A DNA stretch of 64,000 bases from Nemertoderma westbladi (lineage: Eukaryota > Xenacoelomorpha > Nemertodermatida > Nemertodermatidae). Every line of letters begins with the position of its first letter. Position 1 is the stretch's first letter. The DNA lies in assembly GCA_032718475.1 (NCBI GenBank), contig JAUCBJ010007275.1, forward strand, positions 35,666 through 99,665, in the 5' to 3' direction. A program made the position numbers and the translations under genes. The notes under the pieces were generated by a model. The model was not told the DNA's origin. It saw nothing but the letters and a program-made list of their open reading frames with translations, and ran no database searches. Shown here in pieces: positions 46,003 through 58,030 of the stretch.

Positions 46003-47801
46003 ATTGTGTCTATTTTAATATTAAATAATAAAATTTACGGGAATAAATTTAAATTCATATCCTCTCATGAATTTGATAAATTGTCATTTTATACAATTTA
46101 TAACATTCCCAAAATTCCATTAATTAATAGATCATGGGAGTGGAGATTCACCCTATTAATTATATTAGTGTGCGAGAATCTCCAATATATAGTCAATAGC
46201 CGATAAAATTCATAAAATCATGTATAAAGGGGAATATTGACAATTAAAGAATTACTATTAAATAGCATCCCAGATCTGTATGCATGAGAATTGCCCTAAT
46301 TCTACTGCTAGCTTTCCATAATGTCACCATAGCAACAACCACGCTAGAATTAGAAGCAAGTTAAAGAACAATAGAAAGCTTGCCCCATTGAATAGCATAC
46401 GGAATAAATAGCACACTGCTAGTATCCAGGGATACATAATAATAACGTGGCATTCTGGAAGGCACTTGACTAATGGACAAATGGCCTGAATGTGTACAAT
46501 TTGTGACAGTTGTGTGGAATTTGTGCGTTTATAGGTGAATGTTACTTACTACTAAAGTGTGTTTACAGTAGCGTGTCGCAGTTGTGAAAGTTGCCCTACC
46601 TCTGTAGCAAGAACCTGAAGTAATTCTAAGACCTTGGGACGGACAGTGGAGGGACTCGCGCTGGTTATTGTTGTCGTTGTGTAGCTACTACATTGGCGAG
46701 AGGCACAGCGACGACAGTACATCAGCGCTGGGGATCTTGCGCTGTCCAGGGGCAGTGAGGGGGAGGCAGCGACGACCGCTAGTTATAATTAATTATAATA
46801 TTGATAAACTCATATAGCAGCTATGACTGAGTTGATAGAAGATGATCTTGGTATCAGGGAGCGATATACCCTACCATTGCAAGCGTTTGTTGATAGTTTA
46901 ATACGCGGCGACGCTAGTCAACCCACTACGGAGGACGATGGCCGTTATATCGAACCGCCAATGTCAAAGGAACAACTCACGCGTGAATTGGACTATAGAA
47001 AATTCACCGCTCGCTATACGCATCGTAATGGTACATAAATGGACTTCTTAACTACTGGCCATCCTATCGATTTACACGATACGGACGATGTAGACACCGA
47101 AAGGGAAATGATCCTATTTAAATATCATACCCAGCGGAGTCGGAACGATAAACTGAGAAACGAACACGAAAATTATATTCGAAACCAACTTGAAAGAGAA
47201 GACGTTGAAGAGCCGGATAAACGTAGTGACTTCAACGACTATTTGGAATTCTTGAGAGAAACATATCTCAATGTAGCCAGTCAACAAAACCTAGAAACTC
47301 GATATCCTCAAGGTATATACATCCTGACCCTATGATGGAACTCAAACGACTCTATTTCACTATGATGTATCTTACCGCCGATCGACCTCTACCTGTTGTA
47401 CCGGATAGCTTCGAACAGATGGAGGAATATTGTAAAACTGGAGAAAGATCACCCGCGTTTCCCCTACAAGACGTGCGTCTTTGGTATTATTGCGATGAAT
47501 GCCCTAGACCCAACCAACAAACGGAAAGACATAAACATCCGCGGAGACGTTGCGCTAAACACAGTTTTACTCGCTATACTTACGGGAGTTTCGAGCGAAA
47601 CTTGTTCGATGTATCACCTACGCTCGCTCGACTCAAACGATCCTTAAATAAACCTATGATCCGAGTTCCAGAATACTCGGTGAGGCCTCCTCACTCCCTG
47701 GTGAGACCTCAGACTCTTTATCCTAATAGTATCATGGATCCTCCCGAACTGTACTCACTGTTCAAAGATCTAGTGTTACCCGAACAACTAATCAGTGGCA
47801 C

Positions 47802-48369
47802 TTTTTCTAACAGTGAACTATAATTTTGTTAACCAAAATAACAAAAAAAAAATACCGGTATACTCTAGCCTATACTATACTATATTATAATCATAACCAA
47901 CCTGTAACAGTAAAATGACAGCAAGTGTGACAAGTTGTTCTATGAAATTCGATCTTGAAGCTGGTGATGTATACCTTCAAGCGGCAAATATAGTCGATAT
48001 TAGTAGGTCAGTCAGTCAGTTAGTCAGTATCGATAAATCTCTCTCATTACCGGTACCATTTATAAATTGGTTGCTGTTGCGGTTCCGGTTGCTGTTGTGG
48101 TTGTGAATGTGTCACAACAACATCATTATCATCATCTTCCCATGGGTTGTTTGCGGGTAACATTGGATTTGTTATACCATCCTCCCAATTTTCTTGAGAA
48201 ATTATACCGGTATCGCATGTATGAATTTCGCTATCGCCGCCCCGGGTTGAATTCTCACATTTAATGTGAAATTTTTCATTGTTTTAAAATCCGTTATTTC
48301 GTTTCCTCTTTTATTTTTAATTGCCATATGGAAATTTTATATGGAATTTGCCATCTTCAAGTTTCATAC
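47802..48369 (+). other. foreign 568-bp insert inside BEL-B ORF3
   Basis: Unrelated AT-rich and TACCGGTA-containing sequence with CATCATTATCATCATC and TGCTGTTGCGG patches. It is flanked by two copies of a 152-bp ORF3 segment (47,650-47,801 and 48,370-48,521). Confidence 0.75.
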
Positions 48370-50122
48370 AAACCTATGATCAGAGTTCCGGAATACACGG
48401 TCAGACCTCCTCATTCCCTGGTGAGACCTCAGACTCTTGATCTTAATAGTATGACAGATCCTCCTGAACTGTACTCATTGTTCAAAGATCTAGTGTTACC
48501 CAAACTATTAGTCGGTGGCACTCCGGTTGTGGGCTCTCTAGATATTTGCCCATCCTACCTAGCCGGATTGGGACGCGGACATCTAATATCGCCGTTCAAC
48601 CAGTATAATCATCCCAGTTTAACCCCGATACAACCTGTCACCGAGGTGGAGGAGAGCGTTGTACGAAACGCGTTAGACGCTATTCGGCAAAAGATCGGAA
48701 AAGGAACCTACGATTGTTTAGACAAACGTAAATTGCAACAACAAGTCCAAGCGGTAAAAGAATTAGCTTTACCTCAGTTCGATCGGGAAATCCAGAATCT
48801 CGAAGAAGATATCGAACTTGGACGAACCTACTCTCTGCAAGAGTTTTTGGACGAGTGCTTCCAACGACAAGTGGAGGAAAATCAGCTCGAGGAGAAGCAC
48901 ATCAAAATGGACGAGAGAGAAGAAGCAGCTTTAGCCCAGCCAGAAGCTCAAATCCTTATGACTGATCTCTATTCCAAAACCATTATTCATCCTTCGATGG
49001 TTCCCCATTTTGGAGACAAACTCTTCGCCACGGTACAACCCCAACCGGTTGATATCAATTTAAGATCTAGAGATCTTATCACTGATGCTCCTATGTTACA
49101 ACGTCCGCCAATCGAGGCCGCTCGTGTCGATGGTATACTCGTTGAACCTCCGGACAATCGAGCGGATCTTGTCCGTCGTATGGTACACGAGGTCAACCTA
49201 CGCGCTAGACCTTTACCGAACTCATTTTATGGAATCAAAGATCACCCCTATTATGTCAATTTAACTCAATATTATATGGTGAAACCGGAAGATCCTACAC
49301 ACAGTTTAAGGTTTCTACCACTGATAAACCCCCTAGATCTTGTTGAACTCGAACAACTACAGAAACATCTAGATCAATTGGTCAAAGTAAACTCATTCAG
49401 AAAACCTTATAATGTTTCAAGAATAGAAAAGGACATAATGCCTCCGTATAATCTCGATGGATTTATTAAAACTCGATTAGTCCATTGGAATCTCGACGTA
49501 TTATTCGAGGAAGAGCGAATACAGCAATATGGAGATGCAGAGACTTATACTACACATTATCTGAAGTATAGCGATCTACCTAACGCAAGCAAACGCGCCA
49601 CCTTATGGCATCCGGTGGGTATGACCATAAAAAACGCCACCAAAGAGTGGAACGAAACTCTTAACGTTATCGAAATGTATGGAGTTGTCACTTATGATAA
49701 CGAAGGTAGCGTTCCGATTAGAGAACTGGGAACTACGCGGATGATACACATACATGGATTAGCTGGTTCTACCCATGTGTTTACCCGAGCGTGTTCCGAC
49801 GTCATCGATTATTCTTTTGAGACTCTCACCGAGATCCAAAAGAAACTCCGACATGGACAATTCGAACTCGCGCAGCGCTACGTCACTGATACCGAGCGCA
49901 AACCGGCCATGGGTATAGATGGATCGATGTTACCCCAGCCAGTGCTCGAGATGTTGTTTAACGAAAGAATCCTTAAAATCGGCTCAGCTGTTTATGGAGA
50001 TCTCCAGAATGACTTCAGGAACATGGAGAATATCCCCTATCATTTCGTAGACACCCAGCTGATTGCTCCCTGGGCAGAAGGCCGAGATTTCTTCCGCACT
50101 ATGTATGCCAATACATCCAGAC

Positions 50123-50270
50123 TATATGGGCCAATCCCTTAATTCCGAATTGTTACCCGGACCCAACTTACTCCAATCCTTGTTGGGAATACTCTTAAGA
50201 TTAAGACAATATTCAATTGCTTTCGCCTCAGATATAGAAGGCATGTTCTTACAAGTCAAGGCGCTGGATA
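50123..50270 (+). other. reverse-transcriptase fragment embedded in ORF3
   Basis: 148 bp matching the pol region from ATGGGCCAATCCCT to GTCAAGGCGCTGGA (compare 21,975-22,113 and 41,868-42,007). It reads through where BEL-B pol has a TAG, and differs by about one base in ten from both copies here. Confidence 0.9.
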
Positions 50271-51467
50271 AGCGCATACATCAATAAAGTCCAACGAACC
50301 TCCATCGGACATCTTGCCTTTCAAGAATACGAATGGAATTTCAAAGTCGGAAACCCTATCAACTATCAACAAGTATAAGAAGATCATTATTCTCGATTAT
50401 ACTTCGACGGACCATTGACTGCACCTGGCGTCGTTTATAGCTTCATGAGTGTTCCACTTCGTCCCTCATTAGCTATATACACTATCTTCGAGAACGCCGC
50501 ACTTGCCGGTTGGCTAGCCGATGTGTGCAGTACACCTACAATGGAGATCTATTGTGCGTATTGTAGACTCAATAACTTACACATCTTCGCAGTCTGCCCT
50601 CAATTTATGACTCAATGCCATCATTGCCAGTTTAAAGGACACGCAAGTTTTGATTGCCCTTTCAACCGAGATCTGGAAAGCGTAGATGAAATGGTTGCCC
50701 TGCACTACATTCGAACCTGGGAAGCTAACGCGGATCTCCATTGCGAGTCACGTCATCGATACTACCCTGGATGTGCCTATGAAGGAGTTTATGCGTTTCA
50801 CCCGTATCTCTTTGATTCCATTGAGCAAAAATCTCGCACACCGAGTTACGAACTAATGAAGCGTGTTGGCGAGAATATTTCAACCAAATTTGTTCGCAAG
50901 TATCTCAGGAACATTAATCCTAATGATCTTAATTCCTATAACTTGATCAACTTCATCCGCCAAGATCCGAAATATGGTGACTTGTTCATCAACTCGCATC
51001 CAGAACTAGAGGAAGTTCATAGACGACCCTATGAATATAGAGCCCGAGAAAGCGAGTTAGAAAGAACCATCAAACCGAGGAAATTTCTCACTACTCACGG
51101 TCCGCCTACCGCTCTCGTGCAGACGACTCGTCAGGGACCAGTAAGAGCTGCTGTCTTGAAACGCGCTCTGAAGGTTGTTCGACCTTGTTCCACTGAGGTT
51201 GATATCGATCAACCGGGTACCTCGACCGGCGGATACACCGACCGTAACCCTAAACCTTCCGATGCAATTGTATTGCACCCCTCACCCAGGAGTTATAGCC
51301 CTCCTAGTAAAGTGGCTCGCCCCAAAGAGAAAAGGACTCTTGCTAGCCTCAAAAAACTTCATAAACGCCATTCACGTAAGAAGGACTAACTGTTTAGAGT
51401 ATTTTTATATTTTAGAAACTGTGATTTTTTATATTTTATAGAATTAAATCCCATTTTCTGGGAGCGG

Positions 51468-52620
51468 TATAAAAGCTTTTGCGGACATAACAAGTCATTT
51501 TTTCCCGCAATGCACAGTGTAGGTGCTTTAGCGGACATAACAAGTCATTTTTGCCGCAATGCGTATAATACTCTAAAAGACTGGAGCTCAGATGACGAAA
51601 TCTGTCAGCTGATTTCCTGTATACATGGAACTTTTCTTTGTCCTGCCTAGTCAGCCAATCAGAGCGATTTTCACTTTATGTTGAACAGGGGCCTATAGAA
51701 AACCGCGCGATGCATTACGGTCTTTGTTTACCTTTCTGAGCCAGAGAACCGGCTTGGAAATCTTCTGAACTTCTGATTTTGGAAGTTTCAGACTTTTGGC
51801 CTAAACATCTGATGGCTTTGATTACAAGAACGTAAATCTATTGTCTGGAAACATTACCTGGTTGCATTTACCTGATGAACTCAACATCCTGCATACATAC
51901 TGACTTACATAACACATGCTGATTGTTCACCGCATTATTTTACTTCTGTTATTAATTGTTGTTATATGGATATATATTGCTGATATATTTGGATAATACC
52001 GATGAATAATCATAAAACCCCCAATCTTCTTGATTACTGAAGGTGAGAGGAACAGGTTACCGGTAGCAACTGCGACTTAAATTATAGTGGTTTTGTGTGA
52101 ATTAAATGCTATTTCATAATCCCTACAAGTGTCAGTTGCGATCTTCCTTATATATGATCAAATTCAGTGGCGGTCGGCAGATCAGTGTGCAGTAGGCGTG
52201 AAGTAGTGTGAAGTCGTGTGAAGTAGTGTAACAGATAATAAAGCATCTCCTAAAGAATGCGCTATTTACGAAACTCAGTAGCCATCTAGTTGTGATTAGT
52301 ATAAGTCATAACTCTGTTTTTATACTTAAAGCGCGACGTACTAAAGGAACTGTTAATATTTCCCCGAAAGTAAATATATTTGTCAGAGATTATATAGTAA
52401 CAATCAATCGAATAATACATACTGTATACAGTAGGTCTGCACAGCAATAACTTTCAAAGCACCCGAATCCAGTCTCCCTTAACTGTGGGTGAAAGATCGC
52501 GCACAGACTGGCTTCGGCGGATGTAACTTCAGTACATTAAATAATAGGTCTAGGCTAAAGTCGATTTATAAACAAGAAGACAACTAAAATTGGCAGGTTA
52601 AACTGCTAAAGGTCTAAAAG
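51468..52620 (+). repeat. BEL-B right LTR
   Basis: Starts TATAAAAGC (TG changed to TA). Differs from the left LTR by about 20 substitutions, one lost base and a 10-base insertion near 52,425. The last 8 expected bases are replaced by ACTGCAGACTGTAC. Confidence 0.9.
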
Positions 52621-52639
52621 ACTGCAGACTGTACGTACA

Positions 52640-54910
52640 AGCCTAGCCTGATAGCTGCTTAGGCCTACTTCTGTTTTGCCTATCACAGTTTCTCTAACAC
52701 AATATCCCTTTAATTGAATATCAGAATATTCCACCTATCTTTGCCTTGTTTTATTTAATTAATATAGGCGCGTAATAAATTAGAAGAGCTAGATCTGAAA
52801 ACTGATTTATACCGTCTGACCGTGCTATACGGCGCCTACACTTTTCTTTACTGCAATGAAAGCCGGTGTACAGTATCTGGCTGCGTGGGGTTCCAGGACG
52901 ACAGGACGAAGGTCAGAAAAAATGCACAAAACAAAACAAATGCGAATCGCCAGGGCGACATATTTTCCAACTTTTTTGACAATTTTTATATCGCAGTGCA
53001 ACATTATTTCTCAGTATGTCCCTACGCCATACATTTTCATTTTACTATCTATTTCCAGTATGTAACCGCGTCATTACTAGGTTGTTCTAGAAAGTTTGAG
53101 TGCATAACTACAAATAATTCCCCTCAAATAAATAAAAGTAGATCCGTACACAACTAGTACAGTACCACTTTCAAATAACGTCGTATTGGATCCTAATGGA
53201 TCCTATTAGGATCCAAGTCACTGATTCACTACTATTGGAGTTATGATTTAATTGGAAATTAAATTTAGCCCAAATTCCAGACTTGGAGGCACTTAGGATT
53301 TGACTTGGATTTCATTAGGAATTTACTTGGAAATCGGCGCTTACTTTGATGTCTGGAAGGTGGACTGACTCAGACTACGCTTGTGCTGGTCTACTTCTTC
53401 TCTATCCTGTCAATCATTAAGTTGTATAGAATGGACTAGACTCGGCCTAAAGTTTGCGTGGTGTTCAGTTCATTACATTGAGGTATGGTTGTCGATGGAA
53501 GATTACACTCTTACTGTACCTTGTATTGCCAGCCTCTGACGTAAATAATATTTAAAATATAAACTCTAATAGATGAAATCCACACACATCCGCACATAGT
53601 TAACGTCCGTGGGCTGGTGGGCTCTGGAATAATTTAAAATCGTATTGAACTTATACAAATAAATGTAGGATCACATACTGTATTTATTACTATTGAACAT
53701 ATTTTGAGTAATAAAGAGTAAAACAAAATGTTTGTGTAATTATTAATAGAATAAATATTAGTTTATTTTAATTTATTAGTTTAATTAATAATTAGACATG
53801 GGCTAAAACTGGTTGACTAAATAAATGTATGTTATCCACGGGAAATTCATTTCCTATACACATTGACATATGTATACATACTGTATGTACCATACACACT
53901 TACTGATATTTTACTGATTATTGATAGTAACAATGTACCCCTAGATCCCTTCCTATAATAAATATTTTACTGAAACACACAAGTTCCGCATTTAAACATA
54001 ACACCCACAAAGCACATTACACTCTTTTACACTCTCCAAGCAGATTCCGCAACATGTCACATTATTGTCACAATCCGTATCGCTACCACTACGAAAAATA
54101 ATTGACATAACATCCTACCGGAATTAACAGACCCTTATGAGTTTAGTGGCGGTTTGTAACAAACTCAACCTCTTAGCATATTGATATTAATATTAATTAT
54201 AAATTATATTTATTATACCATGGAAATGGTAAAATTGCCAAATCTAAAAAGTTCGCACAATAATTTAAATACAATTATTAAAAGTTTGACTTCCGAATAT
54301 AATCAGTTGAGGCTCACTCAACGTGTTGGCGGGCCTATTTTACACAAGCGGCGATACCTTTACTGTGACGGGATCTATGAGATCCCGACCGGGTTAGACT
54401 TGTATGCGTCACCGTTCTGCTGGGCAGTCGTGCTAGTTCGCTTTGGCCGAAGGCCGTTGGGGAAAACAATAAGAGTTTCTGTTTTTTCTCAATATTGCTC
54501 AATTAACGATAATAGCACTATCAGTCAATCGGTAATGATACAGATGTAATAGCAGAAAATACACAGATTAATTGCTGATGTTAGTGGTGGTGACGGTCAT
54601 TAACTATGACCGGTCTGCAATCAACTGACCGGTAAATCAGTAATGTAGGATAATATATGATTAACACACACGGATATTGATTTCACCTCTTACTGTACTT
54701 GGCCCTCTGTACCCAATGGATGCTTTCCTATCTCTAATCACGTGCTTCCCTCCCCGCTATTGGCTAATATACTAATTGTCACTTTGGCACTCCCTGTGAG
54801 TGTTTCCCCCGCTGCTAGCCTCTACTAGCTGTATTCCCTCAGAGGTGGTTTGACCTCTCACCTCTCTCTGTGGCTTTGGGGCTTGTGTCGCCCCCCCCCC
54901 CCCCCCCCCA
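52640..54910. other. non-coding stretch between BEL-B and BEL-C
   Basis: No gene recognised; frames of 111 and 122 codons (52,822 and 54,181) lack domains. Contains an inverted repeat TTGGATCCTAAT / ATTAGGATCCAA at 53,186-53,216 and a 7-bp-stem hairpin CGGGATC/GATCCCG at 54,369-54,387. A C homopolymer sits at about 54,891-54,909. The outer end of BEL-C may lie in the right part. Confidence 0.5.
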
Positions 54911-56150
54911 ATGTTGGTTATGAGACGAGATTAATATTGGTAATCTCGTATCCCCAACTTATTGGTAAAATCCCACTGGTCCCATTTTCTGGTGGGTAAT
55001 GAAGTGGAATTGAATCCGCTTACACTCCCCCCCCATGCTATCTTCCCGGTGAGAAGATAGCATCAACCTTAAGTGCGCTTCAATTCCGCTGGAACCCAAT
55101 CTAATATCGGGTGTGGGGTGGAGTTCTTTTCTCGGGGTCGGCTTTCCAGGCCGCCCCCCCTGGGTATGTTATTACTACCCCTCCTTGGTGCAATCGCGAG
55201 CTATGTTGCACCAAGGTATCTGGCGTCTCTACAATTGTGCTCTCTCTTCACACAATTTTTCGCAACCTCTCTCTGATCTCACTCTCGGACCCCTCTGTCC
55301 CTTACTCTCTCTCTCGTGGACCTCGTTGTCCCTTACTCTCTCTCTCTCACGGACCTTGTTGTCCCTTACTCTTTCTCTTACTGCTCGCACCCCACACTTG
55401 AATTGCACTCCTCTCACTCCTACGCATGTCAACACCTCCTCTCCATGCTTCCCCCCGTTCTCCTATACTCAGCCGATGATTGTTCGGCTGTCCGTCCCCT
55501 CCTGTCAGGCTCCCACATTCTCGTCAGTGTTTGATCAGGCACTTGAGAAATGGGATCCGTCTAGTGTCTCGTCCTCATGTCATAGTCAATTCGTCAATAA
55601 AGTATTTTTTTTATGTTCCCCCCTATCTCTGCTATTATCATATCTACCTTTCTACTTACTACAACTTCTAACTCTTATGGTACTACGTATCCTACTACTA
55701 CTCCTATGGTATACCTATATACCATATTCTACTCTCTTACTATGTGGCGCTCTCGGTGCCCACAACTTCTAATTCCTATGGTACTATGTACCCTACTACT
55801 TCTATGGTATACCTACATACCATACTCTCTACTCTCTTACTACGTGGCGCTCTCGGTGCACACATCTTCTGACTCTCCCAGTACTATGTACCCTACTACT
55901 AATCTCGTGGTATGTCAATATACCACACTCCCTATTCTCTAACTTCTAACTCTCCTCTTACTCTTACTAACTTCTAAGTAACTTTCTAACTTCTTACTTC
56001 TTACTAACTCCTACTAACTTCTAACTAACTTTCTAACTTCTAACTTCTTACTAACTTCTAACTAACTTTCTAACTTTCTTCTATCTCGCTTCTTATTTTA
56101 TTATTTGCTTATTATTTTTTTTATATTTTTGTGTGGGAAGGGCGTCTCTC
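54911..56150 (-). other. BEL-C 3' region, hairpin- and repeat-rich
   Basis: Series of inverted repeats at 54,925-54,949, 55,036-55,062 and 55,183-55,216, pyrimidine-rich CTCTCTC repeats (55,290-55,380), roughly 100-bp tandem units with internal hairpins (55,667-55,930) and an ACTTCTAACTA microsatellite (55,940-56,090). The many open frames on the plus strand are repeat translations. Confidence 0.6.
55667..55930 (-). repeat. roughly 100-bp tandem repeat with internal hairpin, 2.6 copies
   Basis: Each unit holds TACTATGTACCCTACTAC-like sequence and a hairpin at 55,705-55,726, 55,803-55,824 and 55,907-55,926, followed in the first two by GTGGCGCTCTCGGTGC. Confidence 0.8.
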
Positions 56151-56152
56151 CC

Positions 56153-57990
56153 TCATTTCCACCCCCTCAGTCCAACATATTGGACGACCAAACTCAAAGG
56201 TGCTCCTTCCAATAGCCAGCACTTTCCCACAGCCCTCCTGTAGGTCTTCCTATCTTTGGCTCCTATCTTGCCTCCTATTCTCACTTCCACCGACCGGACT
56301 CTTCCGTCCCCGTCGGGATAAGTATCTACCACTCTCGCTAGTCTCCATTGGTTATTGATAATTGTGTCGTCTGTGAAGATTATCAAGTCACCCTTCTTCA
56401 GCTCCCTATTGGTGTTTCTCCACTTACTTCACCTATGTAACGTCGGAAGATATTCCTCTACCCATATCCTCCAATACTCAGCACTTATTGCCTTGGCTAC
56501 TTTCCAACTTTGACGGAAATGTATGTCATCTGGGTCTACACCCCGCATGTCGATGTTCGCCGGCCTCTCCATCAGAAAGTGTCCCGGTGTTAACACGTCC
56601 AGTGATTCCGGGTCGTCATTCTCCGGATATAGCGGCCTGCTATTAATGATTCCTTCGCATTTGGCTAGCACCGTTCTTAATATGTCCTCTGTGACAATGT
56701 GGGTGTTCATCAGCTTGGACATTAAATGATTAGAACTTCCAACAAGTCTCTCTACACATCCTAACGTATGTGGCGCTTTACTTGCTGTCTCCTCATGGCC
56801 GCCCTGACATCGTCTCCCTCTAGGATGTCAAAGGCCTCGGCCAACTCGTTCTCCACTCCACGAAGTTGGTCCCGTTAAACCGTGATTGTTCCCCCTTTGC
56901 GGTTTACAAATCTTTCTAAGGCATTAATAAATGCTGATGCCATAGCGTCCTGCGCAATTTCTATTCCTACCGCTCTCGTGTTGTTGCATACGAAGATAAT
57001 GCCGTAGCGTTTCTTTGTGTGTCGCATCACCTTTATCTTAATTGGCCCGAACATGTCCATGCCGCAGTGCGCGTATGGCGGGTCGTGTTGTCTCACTCTA
57101 TTGGCCGGTAATGGCACCATCTCCTGTACGGCCCTCTCCTTTCTCGTCCGTCAGCAGGTCTGGCACTGCCCCACTACCGCCTTCACCTTCTTTCTAAGTT
57201 GTGTGATCCAGAATGTCCTTCGTATCTCTGTGAGGGTCTGATTCGTGCCTCCGTGTAGTATCGACTAATGCGAGTCCCAAATGATCTGGTGGACTATCGG
57301 TGATTTATTAGGGATTATTAAGGGTTTTGGTGGGATAACTAAGCTGTTGTTGTTCACCACTCTGGAATTCATCACCAGAATCCCGTCGTCGTTCAACTGC
57401 GGGGACAGCGTGTTGAGTTCGCTGTCTCGACGAAGGTGTTGTTGCTTGCTGATTCTGAACACTTCGTTGGCGTACTTCTTTCCTTGCTCGTATCATATTG
57501 CGGCTTTAGCCGCTCCTTCCAGATCGACGGTTGGTTTCCTTTTGGCATCCTTGCCAACTCCCCTAAGGAAATCCCCGTAGGCCCTCCAATACACTACCAA
57601 CTTCTTAGTCTTGTACCAGCTGGAGCTGTAACTGAGCAACCTGTCCGTCGGATTATCGCATGGTTATTCTGATTTCGGTGGCACTTCCTTGATCTCCCTC
57701 ACCAACTGGCTGTATATCTCTTCCCCTCCTGAATCCTCCCACTCTTCTTCTGCTACTACTTCCTCTGAGCCCGGGTCCACCTTCCTCATTGGTGGCCAGG
57801 CTGATCTATCATTCAGGAAGTGTGGCCCGTGCTGCCACAACTCTTCCTTCTTTGAGAAAGTGTGGCGTGCCACGCCCCTCGATAACTATCTCCCTGTTAA
57901 TATTGTTGTGTTCTAGAATATTTATTATAGTTTCATCGTATTGCCAAAGCGGCTCGGCTGGAGCCAAAGTTAATATGTAATGCAATAATT
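56153..57990 (-). pseudogene. pol: BEL-C integrase and C-terminal domain remnant
   Basis: Broken frames in order: the RNase H-integrase linker (KEELWQHGPHFLNDRSAWP, 57,780-57,860); integrase core (CGMDMFGPIKI near 57,070 and RAVGIEI near 56,965); the segment LTPGHFLMERP (near 56,560); and the terminal QWRLARVVDTYPDGDGRVRSVEVR (56,230-56,350, the domain that ends BEL/Pao pol). Frames change near 57,120, 56,870 and 56,420. Non-functional. Confidence 0.88.
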
Positions 57991-58030
57991 CACCTCAAAT
58001 TTCTCAGCTATTTCATGAATATAATGAGTA

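Larger units (their letters stand above)
45096..46822 (+). other. BEL-B spacer between pol and ORF3
   Basis: Aligned with the BEL-A spacer. Two hairpin/AATAAA cassettes at 45,729-45,749 and 45,982-46,002. The distance between them is 253 bp because of an extra roughly 90-bp piece around 45,800-45,890. A 72-codon frame at 45,988 is not conserved in BEL-A. Confidence 0.75.
46823..51389 (+). pseudogene. BEL-B ORF3, long extra 3' gene, rearranged
   Basis: The start matches BEL-A ORF3. Successive pieces: 46,823-47,335 (TAA at 47,036-47,038, then a 2-base insertion near 47,320); 47,332-47,823 with a CDEC...H.H....C..H cluster; a 568-bp foreign insert flanked by a diverged 152-bp duplication; 48,328-50,142, a 604-codon open stretch with no family I recognise; a 148-bp reverse-transcriptase patch (50,123-50,270); then 50,415-51,389 with CAYC, a canonical CHHC-x4-H-x4-C knuckle (50,616-50,657) and the basic tail. 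Without the insert, duplication and patch the gene would be roughly 1,200-1,250 codons. No signal peptide or membrane helix seen. Not Env-like; likely a soluble nucleic-acid-binding protein. Function unknown. Confidence 0.8.
33908..52620 (+). mobile_element. BEL-B: giant BEL/Pao LTR retrotransposon, decayed
   Basis: About 18.7 kb with the same gene order as BEL-A: LTR, leader, gag-pol, spacer with hairpin cassettes, ORF3, LTR. Left LTR is 33,908-35,058 and right LTR 51,468 to about 52,620. They differ at roughly 2 percent of positions plus small indels, so it is older than BEL-A. The right LTR starts TA instead of TG and its last 8 bases are replaced. GTACA occurs at 33,903-33,907 and 52,635-52,639 and may be the target duplication. 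Gag-pol carries about eleven disabling changes. ORF3 is longer than in BEL-A but rearranged. The LTRs differ too much from BEL-A for this to be a recent segmental duplication. Confidence 0.93.

Noticed and set aside
13618-52620. BEL-A and BEL-B as one element duplicated by assembly error
   Set aside because: LTRs, leaders and coding regions differ far beyond allelic level, and each has its own LTR pair and flanks.
52822-53157. 111-codon open frame
   Set aside because: No domain, no conservation evidence, overlapped by another frame; likely chance.
55111-55942. Several open frames of 60-219 codons on the plus strand, rich in Ser/Leu/Thr/Tyr
   Set aside because: They run through pyrimidine-rich tandem repeats in the BEL-C 3' region, overlap each other in three frames and have no domains.
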